From CAYJPV01 sp964547975 (lineage in GTDB: Bacteria > Acidobacteriota > Vicinamibacteria > Vicinamibacterales > JAKQTR01): a DNA stretch of 5,366 nucleotides. Shown here one piece after another: positions 1-5,013 of the stretch. The stretch is taken from the NCBI GenBank assembly GCA_964547975.1, contig CAZJRM010000292.1, positions 1 through 5,366 of the forward strand, written 5' to 3'. Within the stretch, counting starts at the first letter, position 1; every line of letters begins with the position of its first letter. A program made the position numbers and the translations under genes. The notes beneath the pieces were generated by a model. That model saw only the letters and a list, made by a program, of their open reading frames with translations. It had not been told where the DNA came from and did no database searches.

Positions 1-1
1 C

Positions 2-463
2 CTCAAGCGGCAGATGTGCGTGCAGCGGTCAGCCTGGAAAGGGCAGGTCGCGTCACCGAAAGGCGGCCGGCTTCGGTACGTGCCGCTGACCAACCGTCTC
101 GCAACGGCCCTGAAAGACAATCGGCACCTGCGCGGACCGTTGGTCTTGTATCAGGACGATGGGACGCCACTGACCGAGGGTCTGGTTCAAGGGTTCGTGC
201 GTCGGGCCGCGAGGAAGGCGGGCCTCGTGAACAACGGTCCGCACATGCTCCGGCACTCGTTCTGTTCGCACCTGGCGATGCTCGGCGCACCGGCGCGGGC
301 TATCCAGGAACTGGCCGGACACCAGGACCTGATCACGACGCAGCGGTACATGCACCTGAGTCCCGCGGCGCTCGGCACAGCCGTTCAGCTGCTCGATTCC
401 CGTCGCGAGCGTGGAGACATTTTGGAGACGGGATCCAACGACTCGGCGAAGTCGTTTGGATAG
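2..463 (+). CDS. Tyrosine recombinase/integrase, C-terminal catalytic part (5' end outside window)
   Basis: This is the DNA-breaking-rejoining domain of a tyrosine recombinase (XerC/XerD/phage-integrase family), which cuts and rejoins DNA through a covalent 3'-phosphotyrosine. The frame is open from base 2 (L-K-R-Q-M...), so the ATG at 14 is internal and the real start lies upstream. Counting from that ATG, I see the beta-hairpin lysine (SPKGGR, K16), the H-x-x-R box (HMLRH, H77 and R80), the third-box histidine (ELAGH, H103) and the nucleophile (TTQRYMHLSP, Y112). Only the first catalytic arginine is missing, because it would lie before base 1. The visible motifs look intact, so the enzyme may be active. 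The gene stops 11 bp from the CCA end of a convergent tRNA-Ser, a typical position for an integrase at the edge of a genomic island. The short tail after Y112 (37 residues) is low in recognisable features. Whether it is an island integrase or a stand-alone recombinase cannot be told from the fragment. Confidence 0.93.
   Translation, partial: LKRQMCVQRSAWKGQVASPKGGRLRYVPLTNRLATALKDNRHLRGPLVLYQDDGTPLTEGLVQGFVRRAARKAGLVNNGPHMLRHSFCSHLAMLGAPARAIQELAGHQDLITTQRYMHLSPAALGTAVQLLDSRRERGDILETGSNDSAKSFG
433..461. other. Strong imperfect hairpin at the recombinase 3' end
   Basis: ATCCAACGACT (433-443) and AGTCGTTTGGAT (450-461) are complementary over 11 bp with a single bulged base, around a 6-nt loop (CGGCGA). 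The hairpin lies inside the last codons of the recombinase and 13 nt beyond the CCA end of the tRNA-Ser on the other strand. Neither strand has a T-run after it, so it is not a standard intrinsic terminator. It could still stop, stabilise or mark for processing both convergent transcripts. Its outer arms also resemble integron attC core boxes (see findings). Confidence 0.6.
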
Positions 464-474
464 AACAGGATAAT

Positions 475-564
475 TGGCGGAGAGAGAGGGATTCGAACCC
501 TCGGTAGAGTTTCCCCTACACACGCTTTCCAAGCGTGCACCTTCAGCCACTCGGTCATCTCTCC
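475..564 (-). tRNA. tRNA-Ser (anticodon GGA)
   Basis: Read on the minus strand, the sequence folds into a class II tRNA. The acceptor strands GGAGAGA (564-558) and TCTCTCC (485-479) pair over 7 bp and are followed by discriminator G (478) and an encoded CCA (477-475). The anticodon arm is CACGC-TTGGAAA-GCGTG with anticodon GGA at 530-528, reading UCC and UCU. The long variable arm GTAGGG-GAAA-CTCTAC, diagnostic of tRNA-Ser, Leu and Tyr, is fully paired, and the T-arm GAGGG-TTCGAAT-CCCTC is perfect. Serine identity follows from the anticodon. The gene sits 23 bp downstream of the ATPase gene on the same strand, and its 3' end faces the recombinase, as expected for an integration target. The copy looks intact, with no truncation by the neighbouring element. 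Confidence 0.97.
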
Positions 565-584
565 GCACCGGGACTGCGAGGATC

Positions 585-593
585 ATTCTAGCA
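585..593 (-). promoter_or_regulatory. Probable extended -10 promoter of tRNA-Ser
   Basis: On the minus strand TGC-TAGAAT matches the extended -10 consensus (TGnTATAAT) in 8 of 9 positions. It is placed so that transcription would begin about 13-15 nt before the tRNA 5' end. No good -35 box is seen at 16-18 nt, as is common for extended -10 promoters. The TAG in this box is also the stop codon of the upstream ATPase gene, so the tRNA promoter overlaps the end of that reading frame. Confidence 0.5.
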
Positions 594-1757
594 GACCGGC
601 CCCACGATCCGCCCTTCCCACAACTCGGAGAGGAACTGAGAGAGCGGGAGGAGGACGATTCGACCGTGGCGATCCGCGACCTCGCGTCGTTGCCGCTCCA
701 GGCAGACAACGACCCGCTGTCGCACACGACCATCGTCGCTGATCGCCGACATCGGCTTCAGCGCGGAGTCTGCCACACGCGCCGACGCCTTGACCTCGAT
801 CGCCGCCTCGAAGTCGTTCAGCACGAAATCAACTTCCTGTCCGGTGCTGGTGCGCCAGTAACGGATTTCGAGGTCGGGGCTGCGATACGCCCGGAACGCC
901 TGCAACTCCATCAGGACGACGTGCTCGACGCTCTTCCCAAATTCCGGTGTGCCGGGCGCCGGACGGCGACGCGCAAGGTGATTCGCAATCCCGACGTCGA
1001 ACAGGTAGAACTTCGGGGTCAGGATCATCCGCCGGTTTCGGCTCTTCGTCCACGGCGCGAGACGGTAGCCGAGCATCGTGTCTTCAAGAAGGTCGAAATA
1101 GCCGTGAACGACTTTCGCCGATACGCCGACCTCTCGAGCCACGTTTGTGTAGTTCAACAGTTCGCTGCTCGTGATCGCGGCGACCCGAAGGAAGTCGGTG
1201 AAGGACGGCAGGTTGACGGCGAGGCCCTCCGAGACGATCTCTTCTTTCAAGTAGTCGTTCACGTAGGAGCGAATGTCGTCCAGGGGATCGTCCGAGAGGA
1301 AGTGCGGTGGGAGAAGGCCGCTCAGGACGATGCGTTCGAGGTCGAAACGATCGACCTCGGGGGAGCAGAGCGGCCGCATCTCCCGGCGGCGAGCGCGGCC
1401 GGCGAGGAGGTTGGCGTGGCCTCGTCGCAGCTTCCGCGCACTCGAGCCGGTCAACAGGAAGGTACGTTTCCTGTTCTCGATGAGCCAGTGAACCTCATCG
1501 AGCAGGACCGGGAGTTTCTGGACCTCGTCGATGACGATGGGACTGCCACCGTCCGGGGAAGAGAAACGTTCACGGAGCAGCGAAGGCCGGCTGGCGTACT
1601 CCGCGAACACGTCTGTCTCGAGGAGATCGATGACCGGTGCCCCGGCCAGGTGCTGTCCGATCCAATAGGACTTCCCCGTCCGGCGCGGCCCCCACAGGAA
1701 CACCGAATGCCTCGCGAGGTCCGGCACGGTGAGTAGCCGTCGGATAATATGTCCCAT
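588..1757 (-). CDS. AAA_14/DUF4143 family ATP-binding protein
   Basis: This 389-residue protein combines an N-terminal AAA+ P-loop domain (AAA_14 type) with a C-terminal DUF4143 region. Visible motifs are Walker A GPRRTGKS (23-30), Walker B IVIDEVQ (74-80), and a sensor-1-like LLTGSSARKL (101-110). A winged-helix-like stretch lies at about 195-235. The C-terminal half resembles a PD-(D/E)xK nuclease fold: E284, then the EVDFVL strand with D310, then AIEVKAS with E321 and K323. All the expected core residues are present and the length is normal for the family. The cellular role of these widespread, patchily distributed proteins is not established; DNA-related or stress/defence roles have been suggested. 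I see no partner gene here. The ATG at 1757 is chosen because it is the frame's first ATG and a perfect TATAAT lies 6 nt before it. There is no Shine-Dalgarno, which implies leaderless translation. The gene runs towards the tRNA-Ser, and a recombinase is nearby, so horizontal acquisition is possible. Confidence 0.93.
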   Translation of the reverse strand: MGHIIRRLLTVPDLARHSVFLWGPRRTGKSYWIGQHLAGAPVIDLLETDVFAEYASRPSLLRERFSSPDGGSPIVIDEVQKLPVLLDEVHWLIENRKRTFLLTGSSARKLRRGHANLLAGRARRREMRPLCSPEVDRFDLERIVLSGLLPPHFLSDDPLDDIRSYVNDYLKEEIVSEGLAVNLPSFTDFLRVAAITSSELLNYTNVAREVGVSAKVVHGYFDLLEDTMLGYRLAPWTKSRNRRMILTPKFYLFDVGIANHLARRRPAPGTPEFGKSVEHVVLMELQAFRAYRSPDLEIRYWRTSTGQEVDFVLNDFEAAIEVKASARVADSALKPMSAISDDGRVRQRVVVCLERQRREVADRHGRIVLLPLSQFLSELWEGRIVGPVC

Positions 1758-1773
1758 GTAGGCATTATATTCG
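1741..1773. promoter_or_regulatory. Imperfect palindrome centred on the ATPase start codon
   Basis: CGGATAATATG (1741-1751) and CATTATATTCG (1763-1773) are inverted copies matching at 8 of 11 positions. Their centre lies on position 1757, the A of the ATPase ATG. The right arm contains the -10 box. This could be an operator, possibly for autoregulation by the protein's own winged-helix region, but the AT-rich composition could also produce such a match by chance. Confidence 0.25.
1764..1769 (-). promoter_or_regulatory. -10 box (TATAAT) for a leaderless ATPase mRNA
   Basis: A perfect TATAAT is read on the minus strand from 1769 to 1764, followed by six bases (GCCTAC) and the ATG at 1757. The start point expected from this box coincides with the A of the ATG. 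No purine-rich ribosome binding site is present between them, and no convincing -35 is seen 16-18 nt upstream. The site stands out as an AT-rich island in GC-rich DNA. Confidence 0.55.
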
Positions 1774-1845
1774 GATATGATTCCCAGCCAGGGCCAAAAA
1801 CGCGACTATCTTCGCCCGCGTCTCGCACCTTGGGCCCTCGTCCGC

Positions 1846-1875
1846 TTGACCACCCGGCCCGCTCTGCGTCACAGT
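1846..1875 (+). promoter_or_regulatory. Candidate promoter of the riboswitch/receptor transcript
   Basis: TTGACC (1846-1851) matches the -35 consensus at 5 of 6 positions. At 18 nt spacing, CACAGT (1870-1875) is a weak -10 with 3 of 6 matches. A start near 1881-1883 would place the first bases of the mRNA immediately before helix P1 of the riboswitch. An alternative -10, TATGAT at 1776-1781, has no -35 and would give a leader of about 100 nt before the aptamer. Confidence 0.35.
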
Positions 1876-1884
1876 GAGATCTGC

Positions 1885-1967
1885 TTCGTAGGGGTGCCCG
1901 CCAGACGGTGGGGCTGAGATCACACCCTTTGAACCTGATCCGGGTCATGCCGGCGCAGGGAACGATG
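1885..1967 (+). ncRNA. TPP riboswitch (THI box) aptamer
   Basis: The conserved THI-element blocks occur in order: GGGGTGCCC (1891-1899), GGGCTGAGA (1911-1919), ACCC (1924-1927), GAACCTGATC (1931-1940), GGGTCATGCCGG (1942-1953) and GCAGGGAAC (1955-1963). Helix P1 closes between TCGT (1886-1889) and ACGA (1962-1965). A minimal P3 stem-loop forms as CGCC-AGAC-GGTG. Known members bind thiamin pyrophosphate through the CUGAGA and GAACCUGAUC motifs and repress thiamin synthesis or uptake genes. Here the aptamer lies 68 nt before the start codon of a TonB-dependent receptor, which identifies that receptor as part of the thiamin regulon. Confidence 0.95.
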
Positions 1968-1994
1968 CGGCGCAGGCCTCCGCGGTCCGCGCGC

Positions 1995-2041
1995 CTCTCA
2001 TCGCTTTCCCGCCGCCGCCCGGATGGAGGGAACGATGAGAG
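1995..2041 (+). promoter_or_regulatory. Riboswitch expression platform: start-codon-sequestering hairpin
   Basis: CTCTCATCG (1995-2003) is perfectly complementary to CGATGAGAG (2033-2041), and after a 2-nt bulge TTCCC (2006-2010) pairs with GGGAA (2028-2032). The 14-bp stem buries the whole ATG (2035-2037) and half of the GGAGG ribosome binding site. Part of the same 5' arm (1999-2010) can instead pair with GGGAACGATG of the aptamer (1958-1967), giving the mutually exclusive anti-sequestor. There is no T-tract, so control should be translational, not by termination. Confidence 0.75.
2025..2029 (+). promoter_or_regulatory. Shine-Dalgarno deciding the receptor start
   Basis: GGAGG lies 5 nt before the ATG at 2035. 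It rules in that ATG over the in-frame ATG at 2023, which overlaps the ribosome binding site region itself and has only pyrimidine/GC-rich sequence before it. Confidence 0.8.
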
Positions 2042-4398
2042 ATACACTGCTCGCCGCCGGTTTCTTCCTCGCACTGCCGCTCACCCTCGCCGCACAGACG
2101 CTCTCCGGGACAGTCCGAGACGCTGGCACCGCCGCGCCGCTTCGCGCGCGCGTCCACAACGTCGACACACACCAGAGCGTCACCGCCGACGAACACGGCG
2201 CGTTCTCCATCGACGCCGGATCACATGCGCGGGTCGTGCTCGCCTTCTCGCTCGACGGCTACTACGTCCAGCGTGTCACCGTGGACGTCACGTCCGCCGG
2301 CGCCCTCGAGATCGGCCTCACGCCCATCGTCTCGCTGACGGACCGCGTCGAAGTCACTGCCACACGCGCCCGCGAGGGCGTCGATGCAGCGACCTTCACG
2401 AACGTGCCGAAAGAACGGCTGGCCGAGTCGTACTGGGCGCAGGACCCCGCCATACTGCTGTCGCAGGTGGTGCCCGGGTTCTACGCGACGAACGACAGCG
2501 GGAACGGCATCGGCTACTCGTACTTCTCCATTCGCGGGTTCGGCCAGGCGCGCACGCGCGTGATGCTGAACGGCGCGCCACTCAACGACGCCGAATCCGG
2601 CGAACTGTTCTTCATCGATCTCGCCGACTTCATGGCGACCAGCGGCGACGTCCAGGTGCAGCGCGGCGTCTTCGGCCTCTCGGGCCTCGGCGGCGCCGTG
2701 GACGTGACGACGGCGCTGCCGTCGGCGTCGCCGTCGTTCACCGTATCAACCGGTGCGGGATCGTTCGCGACGCGCCGATTCGCCGTGAACTTCGACTCGG
2801 GTCTCGTCAACGGCCGCTGGGCGCTCTCGGCGCGGTATTCCAAGATCACCACCGACGGGTATCGCGACCAATCGTGGGTGGATATGTGGAACTACTACCT
2901 CGCGCTGGCCAGGTACGGCGATCGGTCGCGGCTGCGCGTCATCCTGTTCGGCGGCCCCGAACAGACCCACCTCGCCTACGAAGGCGTGACGAAAGCCGCC
3001 CTCGACGGCCGCGTCACCGGCAATGCCGACCGCGATCGCCGCGCGAATCCCATCACGTACCCCGGCGAAATCGACAACTTCTTCCAGCCCCACTACCAGG
3101 TGGTGCACGACATCGATCTGTCTTCGTCGGCCCGCTTCAGCCAGACGCTCTACCTGTTCCAGGGCGACGGCTATTACGACCAGTTCCGCGCGGGCCGGAC
3201 GCTCGCCGAGTACAACCTGCCGAACGTCGTGCTCGGCGACGGCTCGGTCATCAGGAAGAGCGACCTCGTGCGCCGGCGCAACGTGGACGAATGGGACGCG
3301 GGATGGGTGCCGACCTACCGCGCGACACGCCACCGATGGACGATCACGGCGCAGGGAGAACTCCGGGTACACCGGGCGCACCACGAAGGCACCGTCACCT
3401 GGGCGCAGGACTACCCTGCCGGCATCGAGCCCAACCGCCACTATTACGACTACAAGGTCTCGAAGGACACGGGCAGCGCGAGCGTCGAGGCGCAGTACGC
3501 CGCCACGGCGCGGCTCTCCCTGAGCGGGGGGATCGTCGCCACCCGCCACCAGTACACGTTGTCCGAGGACCGCATCAAGAGCGTCACCCTGTCGCCGTCC
3601 TACACCTTCCTGATGCCGAGGCTCGGGGTAGTGGCGACGCTCGGCGAAGGCGCCCACGCGTACGCACGCCTGGCGCGCGGCATGCGGGAACCGTTCTTCC
3701 GCAGTATCTACGACCCGCAGGACTACTGGTCCACGCCGGTGACGCTCGATCCGGAAGACGTCTGGAACGCCGAAACCGGCGTGTCCGTGCAACGCGATCG
3801 CTGGCGCGTGCGCGGCAACCTGTTCTGGATGCGGTTCAGCAACGAGATCGTCTACGCGGGCGCGCTCGACGACAACGGCGTGCCCATCTACGGCAACGGC
3901 GCCCGCTCGCGCCGGATGGGCGCCGAACTCGACGGCAGCGCGTCACTCTCTTCGTGGCTGACGGCCGAGGGATCGGTCTCGTTGTCGCGCAATCGATTCA
4001 CGCGCTACCGCGAGTACGACTTCGACGGTCACTCGGTCGTGTACGACGGCCATCGGATTGCCGGGTTCCCGGACGTGATGTTCTCGGGTGCCTTGCGCGG
4101 ATCATGGAGGGGCGCGACGACGACGGCGACGGTGCGCAGGATCGGGCGCTTCTTCCTCGACAACACGGAAGACGACGGGCGCGCGAACGACGCGTACACG
4201 ACTGTCGATGCCTCGGGCTCGGTGCCACTCCCGGCCGCGTGGTCGTCGCGTGTCGGCCTGTCGAGCGTGTCGATCACCTGGCGGGTGAACAACCTGCTCG
4301 ACAGCCGCTACACGACCTTCGGTTACATGGACGGGGAACCGCTCTACATCCCCGCGGCAGGACGGAACGTCTTCGCGGGCCTCACCCTCGGACTCTGA
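2035..4398 (+). CDS. TonB-dependent outer-membrane receptor, predicted thiamin (precursor) importer
   Basis: This 787-residue protein is a complete TonB-dependent receptor, a 22-strand outer-membrane barrel that imports a ligand using energy from TonB-ExbB-ExbD. A Sec signal peptide covers residues 1 to about 20 (cleavage near LAA-Q). A carboxypeptidase-regulatory-like domain follows at about 22-95 (SGTVRDAGTAAPLRARV), then a TonB-box-like DRVEVTATR (103-111). The plug spans about 112-225 and shows SIRGFG (165-170), VMLNGAPLND (176-185) and VQVQRG. The barrel fills the rest and ends in the usual terminal strand NVFAGLTLGL, although with Leu where Phe is commoner. The start at 2035 is set by a GGAGG 5 nt upstream. 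The TPP riboswitch in its leader supports thiamin or a thiamin precursor as substrate; riboswitch-controlled thiamin receptors are known in Bacteroidetes. No inner-membrane transporter or thiamin kinase gene adjoins it, so the unit looks monocistronic. The receptor call is firm; the substrate is inferred from regulation. Confidence 0.95.
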   Translation: MRDTLLAAGFFLALPLTLAAQTLSGTVRDAGTAAPLRARVHNVDTHQSVTADEHGAFSIDAGSHARVVLAFSLDGYYVQRVTVDVTSAGALEIGLTPIVSLTDRVEVTATRAREGVDAATFTNVPKERLAESYWAQDPAILLSQVVPGFYATNDSGNGIGYSYFSIRGFGQARTRVMLNGAPLNDAESGELFFIDLADFMATSGDVQVQRGVFGLSGLGGAVDVTTALPSASPSFTVSTGAGSFATRRFAVNFDSGLVNGRWALSARYSKITTDGYRDQSWVDMWNYYLALARYGDRSRLRVILFGGPEQTHLAYEGVTKAALDGRVTGNADRDRRANPITYPGEIDNFFQPHYQVVHDIDLSSSARFSQTLYLFQGDGYYDQFRAGRTLAEYNLPNVVLGDGSVIRKSDLVRRRNVDEWDAGWVPTYRATRHRWTITAQGELRVHRAHHEGTVTWAQDYPAGIEPNRHYYDYKVSKDTGSASVEAQYAATARLSLSGGIVATRHQYTLSEDRIKSVTLSPSYTFLMPRLGVVATLGEGAHAYARLARGMREPFFRSIYDPQDYWSTPVTLDPEDVWNAETGVSVQRDRWRVRGNLFWMRFSNEIVYAGALDDNGVPIYGNGARSRRMGAELDGSASLSSWLTAEGSVSLSRNRFTRYREYDFDGHSVVYDGHRIAGFPDVMFSGALRGSWRGATTTATVRRIGRFFLDNTEDDGRANDAYTTVDASGSVPLPAAWSSRVGLSSVSITWRVNNLLDSRYTTFGYMDGEPLYIPAAGRNVFAGLTLGL

Positions 4399-4415
4399 GG
4401 CACGAGTCAGCGCCG

Positions 4416-4464
4416 GAAGCCCGAGGCCTGAAGCCCGAGGCCCGAAGTCTCAGACCTCAGCTCT
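4416..4464. repeat. Degenerate 7-bp tandem repeat between convergent genes
   Basis: Seven consecutive heptamers can be read: GAAGCCC, GAGGCCT, GAAGCCC, GAGGCCC, GAAGTCT, CAGACCT, CAGCTCT. The first four alternate as two nearly identical 14-bp units, and the last three decay. The array fills most of the 58-bp gap between the receptor and the convergent secreted-protein gene and runs into the latter's stop codon (4457-4459). A flanking inverted repeat, CTGAGG (4395-4400) and CCTCAG (4455-4460), includes both stop codons. No T-run follows, so termination by this region is uncertain. Confidence 0.65.
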
Positions 4465-4870
4465 GCGGCTCGGCGATCTTCGTCACTTTGAGGTGCTTGC
4501 CTACCGGCGAGATCACCAGGCGGCCCTTGTCGAGCAGAAGCCCGTTCTCGCCCGTCGACATCGTCTCGACGGTCGCGCCGGCAATCGCCTGCTTCAGCGT
4601 CGCGTCGAACACCTTCGAGTAGCTCGCCTGCAGCTCGCTGTCGTTTCTCAGCGTCATCGTCCGGCCGCCGGCCCAGACGTCAATCGGGTAGCTGATCATC
4701 GACGCCACCTTCAGCCGATTGTCGATGGCGACGGCCGTCTGGAGCTGCTTCAGGAACGACTGCGCCCTGGCGGGTTCCACGGCGGCAGCCTGGCTGGCCT
4801 GTACGGTCGCGGAGGGAACCGTGCACAAGCCGAGCGCGACGAGCAGGAAGAGGATGAGACTCGTACGCAT
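4457..4870 (-). CDS. Small secreted protein of unknown function (possibly NTF2-like)
   Basis: This 137-residue protein begins with a clear Sec signal peptide: MRTS, a hydrophobic core at residues 5-17, and likely cleavage near VQA-S (about residue 25). The cysteine at 16 is preceded by L-G-L, which does not fit a lipobox, so it should be released to the periplasm or outside rather than lipidated. The mature part (about 112 residues) has a helical start (FLKQLQTAV, 39-47), then VASMISYPIDVWAGGRTMTLRN and SELQASYSKVFDATLKQAI. This order (helix, a YP-containing strand, then a helix with a Y..vF core) resembles small NTF2-like cone-fold domains, but I do not recognise a named family. The ATG at 4870 is preceded by GAGG (4879-4876) at 5 nt spacing. 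The gene converges with the receptor and diverges from the EVE gene, with no operon partner. Confidence 0.8.
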   Translation of the reverse strand: MRTSLILFLLVALGLCTVPSATVQASQAAAVEPARAQSFLKQLQTAVAIDNRLKVASMISYPIDVWAGGRTMTLRNDSELQASYSKVFDATLKQAIAGATVETMSTGENGLLLDKGRLVISPVGKHLKVTKIAEPQS

Positions 4871-4903
4871 GAGGACCTCGATTCTGACCGGGAGGACGAC
4901 GGC

Positions 4904-4923
4904 CCCGGCCTGGACCGGCCGGG
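4904..4923. repeat. GC-rich inverted repeat in divergent intergenic region
   Basis: CCCGGCC (4904-4910) and GGCCGGG (4917-4923) form a 7-bp perfect stem around TGGACC. It lies in the 143-bp gap between the divergent secreted-protein and EVE genes. On the minus strand it would fall in the leader of the secreted-protein gene if that promoter is distal. In such GC-rich DNA a 7-bp match may be chance. Confidence 0.3.
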
Positions 4924-4978
4924 ACGAGGGGCAATTCCACGTTACACCGGGGTTCGAGCGCGGCCATCGAGGTTTCAG

Positions 4979-4984
4979 TAGAAT
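4979..4984 (+). promoter_or_regulatory. Candidate -10 box of the EVE-domain gene
   Basis: TAGAAT (4979-4984) matches TATAAT at 5 of 6 positions and would start transcription about 23 nt before the ATG at 5014, leaving room for the GGAG ribosome binding site at 5005-5008. No clear -35 is present at 16-18 nt. The same hexamer is used in the proposed tRNA-Ser promoter. Confidence 0.35.
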
Positions 4985-5013
4985 GGCGAAATCCCGACTC
5001 GAATGGAGCGTAT

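Noticed and set aside
412..429. Direct repeat TGGAGAC (412-418 and 423-429) as a possible attachment core
   Set aside because: Only 7 bp, inside the recombinase reading frame, and with no relation to the tRNA sequence.
16..507. 163-codon plus-strand frame ending R-E-R-D-S-N-P-R
   Set aside because: Shifted frame of the recombinase running into antisense tRNA-Ser. The recombinase frame carries the catalytic motifs.
53..733. 226-codon minus-strand frame
   Set aside because: Covers the tRNA and the antisense of the recombinase, with no recognisable protein features.
474..1736. 420-codon plus-strand reading frame beginning M-A-E-R-E-G-F-E-P-S
   Set aside because: Its first 30 residues are the antisense translation of tRNA-Ser, a well-known database artefact. 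The remainder is the antisense shadow of the ATPase gene.
2023..2034. Upstream in-frame ATG of the receptor, adding four residues
   Set aside because: The GGAGG ribosome binding site lies after this ATG and 5 nt before the ATG at 2035. The later start also gives a cleaner signal peptide.
2746..3792. 348-codon minus-strand frame
   Set aside because: Antisense shadow of the receptor barrel. It has no signal, motif or ribosome binding site and low complexity.
1908..4622. 904-codon arginine-rich plus-strand frame
   Set aside because: It overlaps the receptor in another frame, starts inside the riboswitch, is dominated by Arg/Ala as expected of a shifted GC-rich frame, and shows no domain. The receptor frame is unambiguous.
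4819..4837. Possible lipobox in the small secreted protein (L-G-L-C)
   Set aside because: Leu at -1 relative to Cys is not accepted by lipoprotein signal peptidase. A normal signal peptidase I site follows.
4493..4981. 162-codon plus-strand frame
   Set aside because: Antisense shadow of the secreted-protein gene, which has a signal peptide and a ribosome binding site.
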